57,270 nt of DNA from Bacteroidales bacterium. Its GTDB lineage: Bacteria; Bacteroidota; Bacteroidia; Bacteroidales; P3. Each line of letters begins with the position of its first letter. Positions within the stretch are counted from its first letter, which is position 1. Made by a program: the position numbers and the translations under genes. The notes under the pieces were generated by a model. It was not told the origin of the DNA. It saw only the letters and a program-made list of their open reading frames with translations, and ran no database searches. Shown here piece after piece: positions 26,841 through 36,138 of the stretch. The stretch covers positions 1 to 57,270 of the forward strand of contig JAFZFU010000002.1 in the NCBI GenBank assembly GCA_017555745.1, given 5' to 3'.

Positions 26841-27305
26841 TTAGAAAAACTCACGTATATTTTCCGGAAGATATTTTTTCACATCTCCTCCAAATTTCAA
26901 TATCTCTCTTACTACCGACGAGTTTATGTTGGTATACCTTAGTTCGGTAAGCAAAAACACCGTTTCTATTTCAGAATCCAATTCACTGTTAATTTGAGCT
27001 ATATTTTGCTCATACTGAAAATCTATGGCATTTCGCAAGCCTCGTATTATGTATTTGGCATTTTTCCTTTTGCAGTAATCCACAGTAAGTTCATTGTAGA
27101 TATCCACTTCGATATTGGGTATACCCTCAAAGGTTTTTTCAATCCATTCCATACGTTGCTCCAACGTATATTTACAACGTTTTTCGGTATTATCACCTAT
27201 AGCAATGATAACCTTATCAAAAAGAGGCAATGCCCTCATCACTATCGATTGATGTCCCAAAGTGATAGGGTCAAACGAACCGGGAAAAATAGCTATACGT
27301 TCCAT
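26841..27305 (-). CDS. coaD: Pantetheine-phosphate adenylyltransferase
   Basis: 154 residues, typical length. The nucleotidyltransferase motif FPGSFDPITLGHQSIV contains the (H/T)xGH site; YIIRGLRNAIDFQYEQNIAQ and NINSSVVREILKFGGD are conserved CoaD segments. It performs the penultimate step of CoA synthesis in the cytoplasm. The start codon directly abuts the stop of the upstream barrel gene. Confidence 0.98.
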   Translation of the reverse strand: MERIAIFPGSFDPITLGHQSIVMRALPLFDKVIIAIGDNTEKRCKYTLEQRMEWIEKTFEGIPNIEVDIYNELTVDYCKRKNAKYIIRGLRNAIDFQYEQNIAQINSELDSEIETVFLLTELRYTNINSSVVREILKFGGDVKKYLPENIREFF

Positions 27306-27983
27306 TTACTTTCTCTTTTTTCCTTTTTGTGTTTTTTTAGATGTATCTTTATCGTTGAATACCCAAATCAACCGCACCGACAAAGACATATTGTATGCAT
27401 CTTGTATCTCTGTTCCTTTGTGATATGTAAACAACCAATCTTTTTTGACAGGCAAAAGCGACTGTTGGTAGCGGAAATTAAACTTAAGGTTTTTCCATAT
27501 TCCGAATCTTATATCGGCCACAAAAGACAAATCGTTTTTTAGGAATTCTTTCTTTTCAAAATCTGTTATTATAGTGGTTACACCCGTAACATCCCAAGCT
27601 GCTTTTTCTGTGTAATTCAGCAATCTTCCATACGAAAGACCTAACCCAAATGTCCATTTTCCGATAGGGTCGTCAAAATGAGCCAATACCGGTATCTCTA
27701 TGTAGGGCAATGTGGCATTGTAATGGTATGGATACGACTTCTCGTAAGCACCATATTGCGAGAATTTGGTTTCTATACTTAGCAGCCATTGTTCGCTTTT
27801 GCTCATTGGAATAAGCGTTCCCACACTTGCTGTAAGTCCCGGTTTTTTGAAGCCCGAAACTTCGTCGCCTTCAATCTGACTAAGGTTACCACCCAACGTA
27901 ACAAATGCTCTGATATTCTGAGCATTTATATCGCCCACACATATACCGACAACTATTGCCGATATCACTAATATCTTTTTCAT
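27306..27983 (-). CDS. Outer membrane beta-barrel protein (PorT-like)
   Basis: 225 residues with a signal peptide (MKKILVISAIVVGICVGDINAQ). The mature chain shows alternating strands and Gly/aromatic turns (FVTLGGNLSQIEGDEVSGFKKPGLTASVGTLIPMS; FRYQQSLLPVKK) like the PorT/OmpW-sized barrels of Bacteroidota. The last barrel strand (MSLSVRLIWVF) is followed by a short Lys-rich tail, which is unusual for an outer membrane insertion end. First gene of a set with coaD and the TauE-type transporter. Confidence 0.75.
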   Translation of the reverse strand: MKKILVISAIVVGICVGDINAQNIRAFVTLGGNLSQIEGDEVSGFKKPGLTASVGTLIPMSKSEQWLLSIETKFSQYGAYEKSYPYHYNATLPYIEIPVLAHFDDPIGKWTFGLGLSYGRLLNYTEKAAWDVTGVTTIITDFEKKEFLKNDLSFVADIRFGIWKNLKFNFRYQQSLLPVKKDWLFTYHKGTEIQDAYNMSLSVRLIWVFNDKDTSKKTQKGKKRK

Positions 27984-28067
27984 ATATTTCGAATATTCGT
28001 ATTTAAAACTATTTTCTTTAATAACGCTGTTGTGCCGAAAAAAGTATTATTTCAAACATAAAAAAAA

Positions 28068-28102
28068 GCCGCCCGATTAAATACAATGTAAAATAGGGCG
28101 GC
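28068..28102 (-). terminator. Terminator of kamD
   Basis: GCCGCCC (28068-28074) pairs with GGGCGGC (28096-28102). On the minus strand it is followed by eight T. It shows that kamD is not followed by a co-transcribed kamE. Confidence 0.9.
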
Positions 28103-28131
28103 GAAAGGAGAGTAAAAATATGAAAAAAAAA

Positions 28132-29688
28132 TTATTTCTTGCCTTTCATTAATTCGATAAACGGATTGAAATAGTTAGGTCCTTTTTCGGTAACGCCGTC
28201 CAAACCTTTACCACCATTCTTAGGACGTTTTACTCCGCCAAAGATACCTTTTTCCAAAGCGGTAAACAAACCTTCTTTTTCCATGTTTTCGAGCAATTCG
28301 GTAGCATTATTAAGAACTTCTTGAGCACGTGTTTTTACTATACCGCCATCTTTAAATTCTACTTCGTCGCCAATGTTTTTCATGTTGCCGAATATATATT
28401 TGGCGTTTTCGATAGAAAGGTAGCGGTCGCTCATAAACGGGGTGTGGATAGCCTCGGTTGGCATACCCAAAAGTTGCAAACCTTGGTTAGTCCAAATACC
28501 TATCATATTGAATAATGCATCTTGTACGTTGCCTTTAAATATATTTCCTGTCATGTATTTTGTTGGAGGCATATATTTAAGCGGAGCTTTTGGGAATATT
28601 TCTCTAATCATTTGAGCTTGAGCCAACTCATACAAGAAGCCATTTTCCAAATCAGGATTCATTTCGAAAGCGTGACCCAATCCCATTTGTTCTTCGGGCA
28701 AACCTGCCAATAATGCAAGTTGTTCGTTGATAAGATCCGAAGCCAACACTGTATGTGCTTCATCGTAAGCATCAGCAGTGGTTAGATAGTTATCTTCGCC
28801 GGTATTGATGATAACGCCTGCAAAGCCATTGATTATACGCGAAAAATATTGGTCAATCAATGTACGTTGCATATTGATATCGCGGAATAATATACCATAC
28901 AAAGCATCGTTTAGCATCACGTCCAAACCTTCCAAAGCACCCATAGCTGCTATTTCGGGCATACACAATCCCGAGCAGTAGTTACACAAACGGATGTAAC
29001 GACCTACTTCTTCGCCCACTTCGTCCAATGCTTTACGCATTATGCGGAAGTTTTCTTGAGTTGCAAAAGTACCGCCGAAGCCCTCTGTTGTGGCACCGTA
29101 TGGAACATAATCCAACAAACTTTGACCTGTAGTACGTATTACGGCTATAATGTCGGCACCTTGACGTGCACCGGCTTGTGCTTGCAATACGTCTTCATAT
29201 ATATTACCGGTAGCTACTATTATATATAAGTATGGTTTCGAGCCTTCGCCTATAGTGTCGATATATTTTTCTCTTCTCAAACGGTTGTTACGTACACGTT
29301 CGATAGTGCTGTCGATAGTAGGTTGCAAAGCTTGTTTTATTTCGCTTTCGCCATGAATAGGCAACTTGGTGATATCGAGATTGCCTTCCGATATCTTTTC
29401 GGCTATTTCTTGTGCCGACATTTTGGTTTCGGCTATAGCATTACCCATATAAAACATTACGCCTTGATTTAAAACGCCCTTATTCTTAAGGTCTTCAACT
29501 ACCACATTTGGCAATGGCACATTATTTCCGTCTACGCCATCAATTCCCAACAATCTACACAATGTACGTTCTACAGCCACTGTAGTGTAGTTTCCAACAA
29601 AATCTTGCACTTCGTTAGCTATATTGCGTGCTATACCGCGTGCATATTCCACTTTTTCAAAGTCGATACCTACTTTACTTTTCTGCAT
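28132..29688 (-). CDS. kamD: D-lysine 5,6-aminomutase alpha subunit
   Basis: 518 residues, against 516 for the clostridial KamD. The whole chain follows the TIM-barrel alpha subunit, including YLYIIVATGNIYEDVLQAQAGARQGADIIAVIRTTGQSLLDYVPYGATTEGFGGT (shown here only as a region, about residues 151-206) and CNYCSGLCMPEIAAMGALEGLD-like sequence near 240. With KamE it moves the terminal amino group in lysine fermentation, using B12 and PLP. KamE carries the B12-binding domain and the PLP lysine, and no kamE or other lysine fermentation gene lies in this window. The gene has its own promoter and terminator. Confidence 0.93.
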   Translation of the reverse strand: MQKSKVGIDFEKVEYARGIARNIANEVQDFVGNYTTVAVERTLCRLLGIDGVDGNNVPLPNVVVEDLKNKGVLNQGVMFYMGNAIAETKMSAQEIAEKISEGNLDITKLPIHGESEIKQALQPTIDSTIERVRNNRLRREKYIDTIGEGSKPYLYIIVATGNIYEDVLQAQAGARQGADIIAVIRTTGQSLLDYVPYGATTEGFGGTFATQENFRIMRKALDEVGEEVGRYIRLCNYCSGLCMPEIAAMGALEGLDVMLNDALYGILFRDINMQRTLIDQYFSRIINGFAGVIINTGEDNYLTTADAYDEAHTVLASDLINEQLALLAGLPEEQMGLGHAFEMNPDLENGFLYELAQAQMIREIFPKAPLKYMPPTKYMTGNIFKGNVQDALFNMIGIWTNQGLQLLGMPTEAIHTPFMSDRYLSIENAKYIFGNMKNIGDEVEFKDGGIVKTRAQEVLNNATELLENMEKEGLFTALEKGIFGGVKRPKNGGKGLDGVTEKGPNYFNPFIELMKGKK

Positions 29689-29776
29689 GATATTTTATTT
29701 ATATTCTTTATTACCAATATTATATACTCCACAACATGACTTCTTTGAGTCTTCCTTTGCAAGTATAAACCAATTG

Positions 29777-29807
29777 CAAAGATACACATTTTTTTTCAAT
29801 CGACAAA
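29777..29807 (-). promoter_or_regulatory. Promoter of kamD
   Basis: On the minus strand TTTG, a 19-bp spacer, then TATCTTTG (29777-29784): a textbook Bacteroidota promoter. Start codon at 29688, so the leader is about 80 nt. Confidence 0.75.
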
Positions 29808-29989
29808 AAGTTTTTTTCGCCCCGTCAACCAATAAGGACAAGCCGACAGAAAAACATCGAATATCAGAATAGTAATCAATGATATACAAAGAGGTGGAAA
29901 TTGTAAATATTTATCAATAATCCGTTAAACTTTTGCCTTTTGTATTTTATTTTTCTCAAGACGAAGGCAGGTATTTTTTACCGCCCGGG

Positions 29990-30176
29990 TATCGATATTT
30001 TCGTGGTATACCGTCAGCGACACGAAACCCTATTGTCACGCAATTGATGATATACCGTCAATTTGGTCGAAAATATACACTATTTTTCATCACGAGGTTG
30101 TTAAATTTTCCTCGCGAGGTTTTTGCTGCTACATCACGAGGTTGTCGAATCGACATCGCGAGGTATTTTCAACACC
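29990..30176 (+). repeat. 22-bp-period tandem array 1
   Basis: Four contiguous 22-bp units at 30089-30110, 30111-30132, 30133-30154 and 30155-30176 share the core ATCACGAGGTTGT or TCGCGAGGT. Upstream, TATACCGTCA occurs twice exactly 44 bp apart, so the 22-bp period seems to continue in degraded form to about 30000. 22 is not a multiple of three, so the array is not coding. It occupies much of the 695-bp gap between kamD and dapB. Confidence 0.75.
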
Positions 30177-30348
30177 ATTTCCAGAGTGTTGCATAAGCAT
30201 CAAAATATTGCTTTTTTTAGATACTTCAACGGTACTAAAAAGTAAGATTTTTAGTAATTTACCGCCCCGCATAGAAAAATATTTATTTGTAAGACAATCA
30301 ATAACAATAATAATTAAAATAATATTTTCAGTAATGAAAAATAATGTG

Positions 30349-30356
30349 TATCTTTG
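30349..30356 (+). promoter_or_regulatory. -7 promoter box of dapB
   Basis: TATCTTTG, an exact TAnnTTTG match, 28 bp before the dapB ATG at 30384. It excludes the longer open frame from 30354. The -33 element is weak. Confidence 0.6.
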
Positions 30357-30383
30357 CAAACCGAAAACCATCAAAACTTATAT

Positions 30384-31100
30384 ATGGATATTGCTATAAT
30401 TGGCTACGGCAAAATGGGAAAAGAGATTGCCGAAATTGCAGAAGAACGAGGGCACGAAGTGTCCGTGATAATTGATAGTTCAGATGATTGGATGGAAAAA
30501 ATCGACGAGCTACGCAGTTGCGATATTGCTATTGATTTTTCCACACCCGACGCAGTAGTAGATAATATTTTTAAATGTTTCAACAGCGACATACCTGTCG
30601 TGGTAGGTACCACCGGTTGGCACGACCAATTGGAAAATGTGGTACACGATTGCTTGCAACGCGAACAAAGTTTGTTTGTGGCATCCAATTTCAGCATTGG
30701 AGTTAATATTATGTTCAACCTCAACAAGCAGTTGGCTAAAATCATGAATATGCATCCCGAATATGATGTTACTATCGACGAAACACATCATATCCACAAA
30801 ATGGATGCACCAAGTGGCACAGCCATTACAATTGCCAACGATATTATTGAAGAGTTGGAACACAAAGAAGAATGGGTACTCGATGAATCAGAATCGGCTA
30901 CCGAAATACCTATCTTTGCACATCGCGAAGGCGAAGTACCGGGAATACACGAGGTGAAATACGAGTCGATGTTAGACACCATTTCGATAAAGCACGAAGC
31001 TAAATCTCGCAAAGGTTTTGCTTTGGGTGCTGTGATAGCCGCCGAATACTTGGTAAACAAAAAAGGCTATCACACTATGGAAGACCTACTAAAAGCGTAA
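30384..31100 (+). CDS. dapB: 4-hydroxy-tetrahydrodipicolinate reductase
   Basis: 238 residues, typical of the short Bacteroidota DapB. The Rossmann motif is IIGYGKMGKEI. The catalytic region is HHIHKMDAPSGTA (substrate-binding Lys and GT). ATYxL-like VVVGTTGWHDQL and FSIGVNIMF are also family features. It performs the second committed step of lysine/diaminopimelate synthesis in the cytoplasm. The terminator stem at 31091-31117 begins inside the last codons. Confidence 0.97.
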   Translation: MDIAIIGYGKMGKEIAEIAEERGHEVSVIIDSSDDWMEKIDELRSCDIAIDFSTPDAVVDNIFKCFNSDIPVVVGTTGWHDQLENVVHDCLQREQSLFVASNFSIGVNIMFNLNKQLAKIMNMHPEYDVTIDETHHIHKMDAPSGTAITIANDIIEELEHKEEWVLDESESATEIPIFAHREGEVPGIHEVKYESMLDTISIKHEAKSRKGFALGAVIAAEYLVNKKGYHTMEDLLKA

Positions 31101-31117
31101 GCATCACTTACGCTTTT
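31091..31117 (+). terminator. Terminator overlapping the dapB stop codon
   Basis: AAAAGCGTAAG and CTTACGCTTTT form a perfect 11-bp stem with a 5-base loop. The dapB TAA lies in the left arm. Only a T4 inside the stem's right arm follows. Confidence 0.7.
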
Positions 31118-31180
31118 AGTCTGGCTCTATGCCATATTACTTATAAGTTACACACTGTTTTACAAACTACACTAAGCACA

Positions 31181-32197
31181 ATGAAACCAGGCAAATTACA
31201 AACAAAGCGATTGACCCTTTTGGCATTAGCATTATTGATGTTTGCTGTTGTATTTGTGTCGCTTATGCTTGGTGTAACAAGTTTTTCCTTTTCCGAAATA
31301 ATCGACGCCTTGGTAAATAAGGCCAACGGCACTTCGGGCAGCGCCATACAAAACACAGTGTTATGGAATTTGCGATTGCCGCGTATTGTGTTGTGCTTGT
31401 TGGTAGGTGCAGCCCTTTCGGTATGTGGGGCCACTTATCAATCCATATTTCGCAATCCGCTTACCGACCCTTATATATTGGGCATATCGTCGGGGGCATC
31501 GTTGGGGGCAGCCATATCTATACTGTTGGGTTTCGACAACCAATTGTTTGGCATTGGTGCAATGGCATTGCTGACGGCATTGCTGACGGTGTTGCTTATT
31601 TACAAAATAGCATCTATAGGCAACCGAATGCATACATCCACATTACTGCTTACCGGTGTTTGCTTTACATTCCTTATCACTGCCGTAATATCATTCCTTA
31701 TGGTGTTGCACCAAGACAAGATGGAAAAGATTATATTTTGGACTATGGGAAGCTTTGCATCGGCATCGTGGAACGATGTGTTAGTGGTAGCCCCATGTGT
31801 GATAATTGGTATATGTGTGGCAATATATTACAGCAAGGACTTAAACCTGCTTTTGGTAGGAAGCGAAACTGCCAAAAGTCTTGGTGTTGACGTAGAAAAG
31901 ATAAAAAAACATCTTCTGTTCTTTACCACTCTTATGGTGGCCTTTGCCGTTTCGAGTTGTGGAGTTATAGGTTTTGTGGGACTTATAGTACCTCATTGCA
32001 TACGTCTTGTGGTGGGTGCCGATAACAGATTGGTGGTCCCCTACTCTATATTTGTAGGCGGTATATTCTTATTGGTATGCGACACTTTTTCGCGCACCAT
32101 ACTGCAGCCATCCGAATTGCCGGTGGGCAGCATAACGGCACTGGCAGGAGCACCGATGTTTATATATCTACTGTATAAAAGCAAAAAACAACTATAA
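31181..32197 (+). CDS. FecCD-family ABC transporter permease (iron siderophore/cobalamin type)
   Basis: 338 residues, about ten transmembrane helices. Typical FecCD segments include RLPRIVLCLLVGAALSVCGATYQ, NPLTDPYILGISSGASLGA and GFVGLIVPHCIRLVVG. The next gene (4 bp later) is its ATPase. No substrate-binding protein or TonB receptor is adjacent. It moves a metal chelate (siderophore, haem or cobalamin) across the inner membrane; the substrate is not determinable here. Confidence 0.95.
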   Translation: MKPGKLQTKRLTLLALALLMFAVVFVSLMLGVTSFSFSEIIDALVNKANGTSGSAIQNTVLWNLRLPRIVLCLLVGAALSVCGATYQSIFRNPLTDPYILGISSGASLGAAISILLGFDNQLFGIGAMALLTALLTVLLIYKIASIGNRMHTSTLLLTGVCFTFLITAVISFLMVLHQDKMEKIIFWTMGSFASASWNDVLVVAPCVIIGICVAIYYSKDLNLLLVGSETAKSLGVDVEKIKKHLLFFTTLMVAFAVSSCGVIGFVGLIVPHCIRLVVGADNRLVVPYSIFVGGIFLLVCDTFSRTILQPSELPVGSITALAGAPMFIYLLYKSKKQL

Positions 32198-32201
32198 ACC
32201 G

Positions 32202-32963
32202 ATGATAGAAGTTCGCAACCTTTCGTATTCGTATGGCAAGAAAATCATAATCGAGGATATGAGTTTCGATATTGCTCAAGGCGATTTTTGTGCCATAATG
32301 GGTCCTAACGGATGTGGCAAAACCACGCTATTGAAATGTATAGCCAACATATTACCTATCAAAAGCAATAGTATATTCATCAACGGCAAAGACGCTACGG
32401 ACTACTCTGTTAAAAAACTTGCACAACAGATAGCACTTGTGCCACAACATGTACCCCTCGACTTTGAGTTTTCGGCATTCGAAACGGTGCTTATGGGCCG
32501 AAATCCATATCAAACGCACCTGCAAAACGAGTCGCAAAAAGATTGGGACATAGTGGAAGAATGCATGAAAAAGACCAACACATGGCATCTGCGCTTTGCA
32601 CCTCTCAGCGAGATGAGTGGCGGCGAAAGGCAAAGAGTGTTGCTGGCAAGAGCGTTGACACAACAAACACCCATAATGCTGTTAGACGAGCCGCTATCGA
32701 ACCTCGACATATCGCACCAATTCGAAATAATAAAACTGCTACGAGAAATAAGTCAAAACGAAAAGAAAACCATACTGCTTATAGTCCACGACCTTAACAT
32801 AGCCATGCGATACTGCAAAAGCTTGCTGCTGCTACACAACCACCACGTGGTATATCATGGCGATATCGACAAAGGACTTACACCACAAAACATTAAAGAC
32901 TATTTTGGTGTTGAAGCAATAAGAGAGAACATAAACAACCAAACCCAAATTATATACAAATAA
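32202..32963 (+). CDS. ABC transporter ATP-binding protein (FepC/BtuD type)
   Basis: 253 residues. Walker A is GPNGCGKTTLL, the signature is SEMSGGERQRVLLARAL, Walker B is IMLLDEPLSNLD and the switch His is in LIVHDLN. It powers the FecCD permease encoded 4 bp upstream. The stop is 10 bp before rnr. Confidence 0.96.
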   Translation: MIEVRNLSYSYGKKIIIEDMSFDIAQGDFCAIMGPNGCGKTTLLKCIANILPIKSNSIFINGKDATDYSVKKLAQQIALVPQHVPLDFEFSAFETVLMGRNPYQTHLQNESQKDWDIVEECMKKTNTWHLRFAPLSEMSGGERQRVLLARALTQQTPIMLLDEPLSNLDISHQFEIIKLLREISQNEKKTILLIVHDLNIAMRYCKSLLLLHNHHVVYHGDIDKGLTPQNIKDYFGVEAIRENINNQTQIIYK

Positions 32964-32973
32964 ATATAAAAAC

Positions 32974-35238
32974 ATGGAAGAAAAGAACTCATACGTAAAA
33001 TCTTTATTAAAGATATTTGCCAAAACGCCTTTCGACGCATTAAACTACAAACAAGTAGCCTCGCGAATGGGCGCTTTCGACAAAGGATCGAGAAAAATGA
33101 TAGCCGACACCATATTATCGTTGGCCGAAGAAAAGATACTTATCGAAGAGCGTAAAGGCAAATACAAGATAGACCCCAAATATATCAACGACGATTTGCT
33201 ACCACAAAACTATGTGGTGGGCACCATAGATATGAAGCAAACGGGCAAAGCCTACGTGATACCCAACAACGACACGATGGACGATATCATGATTTCGGCC
33301 AACAACACCCGCCACGCCCTACATGGCGACACCGTAAAAGTGTTGCTGTTTCCTGCACGTCGTATGCACAAACAAGAAGGACAGGTAGTAGAGATAATAC
33401 AACGCGCAAAAACACGTTTTGTGGGACGCATACAACTACAAAGTCATTTTGCCTTCCTTATACCCGACAACAGAAGTATGGCAGTGGATATATTCATACC
33501 GCTGGACAATCTTAACAATGCCAAAAACGGCGACAAGGCCCTTGTTGAAATGACCGAATGGCCCAAACATCTCAACAACCCCGTCGGCAAGGTGGTGCAA
33601 GTATTAGGCAAACCCGGCGACAACAACGTAGAGATGCAATCGATATTGGCCGAATTCGACTTCCCTCTTTCGTTTCCCAAAGAGGTGGAGAAAGCCGCTG
33701 ATAAAATATCAATGGATATACCCGAAGAAGAGATAGCCAAACGAAAAGATTTTCGTTCTATCACCACCTTCACCATCGACCCGGCCGATGCCAAAGACTT
33801 TGACGATGCCCTTTCGATACGAAAACTCGACAACGGCAACTATGAGATAGGTGTACATATTGCCGATGTGTCGCACTATGTAATAGAAAACGGTGCCATC
33901 GACCACGAAGCCTACAACCGCGGAACATCGGTATACCTTGTAGACCGCACCATACCCATGCTACCCGAACGTCTATGCAACGGAGTATGCTCGTTACGTC
34001 CAAACGAAGACAAGTTGTGCTTTTCGGCCGTATTCGAAATGAACAACGACGCTGTGGTAATAAACAAATGGTTCGGCAAAACAGTAATCAACTCCGACCG
34101 TCGTTTCAGCTACGAAGAAGCTCAAGCCGTAATAGAAACAGGCGAAGGCGAACTTAAAGAAGAAATACTTAAACTAAACAGTTTGGCAACCATATTGCGT
34201 GAACAACGCTACAAAAATGGTGCCATAAACTTCGACACCAAAGAGGTTAAATTCATCCTCGACGAAAACGCCAAACCCATAGGTGTATATACCAAAGAGT
34301 CAAAAGAAGCCAACTTCCTTATCGAAGAATTTATGCTGTTGGCAAACAGAAGTGTGGCCGAACACATAGGCAAAGTAAAAGAACGCAAAAAAGCCAAAAC
34401 ATTCGTATATCGTGTACACGACGAGCCAAACCCCGAAAAATTAGGTACATTTGTACAGTTTGTGGCCAAACTCGGCTACAAGATAAAAACCACTTCGCGC
34501 AAAACATTGGCCGACTCGTTCAACAAACTGTTTGTAGACATCGAAGGCAAGGGCGAACAAAACATGATAGACTCCATAGCCATACGCACCATGTCGAAGG
34601 CATACTATTCCACCGACAACATAGGCCACTATGGTTTGGGATTCCCCTACTACACACATTTTACATCACCCATACGCCGCTATCCCGACTTGATGGTACA
34701 CCGCCTGCTATACAGCTACCTCAACAACGCCTCATCGGCAAACATAGAGTTTTGCGAAGAGCAATGCAAACACTCGTCGCTAATGGAACGCAAAGCCGCC
34801 GAAGCCGAACGCACATCGGTAAAATACAAACAAGCCGAATTCCTATCCGACAAGATAGGACAAGAGTTTCCGGCACTTATATCGGGCGTAAGCAAATGGG
34901 GTATATACGCCGAGATAGAAGAAAACAAATGCGAAGGAATGATATCGTTGGGCTCATTGCAAGACGACTATTACTACCTCGACGAAGACAACTACCAGGT
35001 TATAGGTCGCCGATACGGCCGACAATATAAACTTGGCGACAGCATAAGAATAAAGGTATTGCGCGTGGACATGGAAAAGAAACAAATGGACTTTGCTTTG
35101 ATAGAAACCGAAGAGCCCATTGCACCACGCAGCAGCAAACCCGAAAAGAAAAAAACGCCGAAAGCCAAAAGCAAAACGGCTAAAAAAGAAAAGAAGACAA
35201 CAAAATCGAAGAAAACAACCAGAAAGAAAAATAAATAA
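32974..35238 (+). CDS. rnr: Ribonuclease R
   Basis: 754 residues. Winged-helix N-terminus, cold-shock-like OB domains (about 80-230), RNB catalytic domain with DPADAKDFDDAL (about 269-280, the catalytic aspartates), and a C-terminal S1 domain (FPALISGVSKWGIYAEIEENKCEGMI). A Lys-rich tail (KKTPKAKSKTAKKEKKTT) is typical of RNase R. A 3'-5' exoribonuclease that degrades structured RNA. Higher GC than the accessory regions on either side. Confidence 0.97.
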   Translation: MEEKNSYVKSLLKIFAKTPFDALNYKQVASRMGAFDKGSRKMIADTILSLAEEKILIEERKGKYKIDPKYINDDLLPQNYVVGTIDMKQTGKAYVIPNNDTMDDIMISANNTRHALHGDTVKVLLFPARRMHKQEGQVVEIIQRAKTRFVGRIQLQSHFAFLIPDNRSMAVDIFIPLDNLNNAKNGDKALVEMTEWPKHLNNPVGKVVQVLGKPGDNNVEMQSILAEFDFPLSFPKEVEKAADKISMDIPEEEIAKRKDFRSITTFTIDPADAKDFDDALSIRKLDNGNYEIGVHIADVSHYVIENGAIDHEAYNRGTSVYLVDRTIPMLPERLCNGVCSLRPNEDKLCFSAVFEMNNDAVVINKWFGKTVINSDRRFSYEEAQAVIETGEGELKEEILKLNSLATILREQRYKNGAINFDTKEVKFILDENAKPIGVYTKESKEANFLIEEFMLLANRSVAEHIGKVKERKKAKTFVYRVHDEPNPEKLGTFVQFVAKLGYKIKTTSRKTLADSFNKLFVDIEGKGEQNMIDSIAIRTMSKAYYSTDNIGHYGLGFPYYTHFTSPIRRYPDLMVHRLLYSYLNNASSANIEFCEEQCKHSSLMERKAAEAERTSVKYKQAEFLSDKIGQEFPALISGVSKWGIYAEIEENKCEGMISLGSLQDDYYYLDEDNYQVIGRRYGRQYKLGDSIRIKVLRVDMEKKQMDFALIETEEPIAPRSSKPEKKKTPKAKSKTAKKEKKTTKSKKTTRKKNK

Positions 35239-35283
35239 CGACTTTTGCAGTTATATAGCCAACACTGATAAAACTGGATTTTT

Positions 35284-36123
35284 ATGAAACAAAAAACAAT
35301 AATAGTAGGTACCGACTTTTCGAAAGGCTCGTATGTGGCCTTGGAATTGGCAGTGGATATTGCTAAAAAGATACATGCCGACATACAACTTATATGGGTA
35401 TGCCGCGAAAAGATGCTATACACCGACGACCAAAACAACTATGTACGCAATTTGGCCACCCAAAAGATGGACGACCTTTGCGAGAAATATCAAGCCCAAC
35501 TTGAGGGTACCACTATAACCCCCATGATAATGCAGGGCAAAGTAGCCCCTATGCTTGCCGCTCAAGCCGAAAAGGCCAATGCAACAATGATAGTGATAGG
35601 TACAAACGGTGCCTCGGGTTTCGAAAAATACTGGATGGGTAGTACAGCAGTACGAATAGTACAAGAAGCCACATGCCCGGTATTGTCGATACGCGAAGGT
35701 TTCAACTTCCACAAAAGTTTGGAACGCATACTTGTGCCTTTGAATATGAGCACCAACTCGCGTCAGAAATTGCCGGTGGCTGTTAAAATGGCCAAAGCCT
35801 TCAACGCTCACATACACCTGCTTGGCCAATACGAAAACAACAGTCAGGCTCAAACAGTGGGCATATACATGAAGCAAGCCGAAACCTTTTTGCAAAAACA
35901 AAATGTGACATACACATCCGAAACAATGCTGGCCAAAAACTTGCCCGAAGAAGCATTGACATACGCCGACACCATAAATGCCGACCTTATTGTTATAAGC
36001 ACAGAACAGGAGCAAGTATTGTCGTCGCTATTTATAGGCACTAATGCTCAGCAGTTTGTACACCACTCCCTTATTCCGATACTAAGTGTTCACCCTGCCG
36101 ACATCAATAGTTTGGCACGATAA
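35284..36123 (+). CDS. Universal stress protein, tandem Usp domains
   Basis: 279 residues with two UspA-like halves. The first (about 1-140) starts TIIVGTDFSKGSYVALELAVDIA and ends with the ATP-binding pattern IGTNGASGFEKYWMGSTAVRIVQEATCPVLSI (G2xG9GS type). The second (about 145-279) is more degenerate (ILVPLNMSTNSRQKLPVAVKMA) and lacks the full glycine motif. A cytoplasmic nucleotide-binding stress protein. Confidence 0.93.
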   Translation: MKQKTIIVGTDFSKGSYVALELAVDIAKKIHADIQLIWVCREKMLYTDDQNNYVRNLATQKMDDLCEKYQAQLEGTTITPMIMQGKVAPMLAAQAEKANATMIVIGTNGASGFEKYWMGSTAVRIVQEATCPVLSIREGFNFHKSLERILVPLNMSTNSRQKLPVAVKMAKAFNAHIHLLGQYENNSQAQTVGIYMKQAETFLQKQNVTYTSETMLAKNLPEEALTYADTINADLIVISTEQEQVLSSLFIGTNAQQFVHHSLIPILSVHPADINSLAR

Positions 36124-36138
36124 TAACATACATACTAT

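Noticed and set aside
29933..30196. 87-codon frame in the kamD-dapB gap
   Set aside because: It crosses the 22-bp array, which is not a multiple of three, and has no protein-like features.
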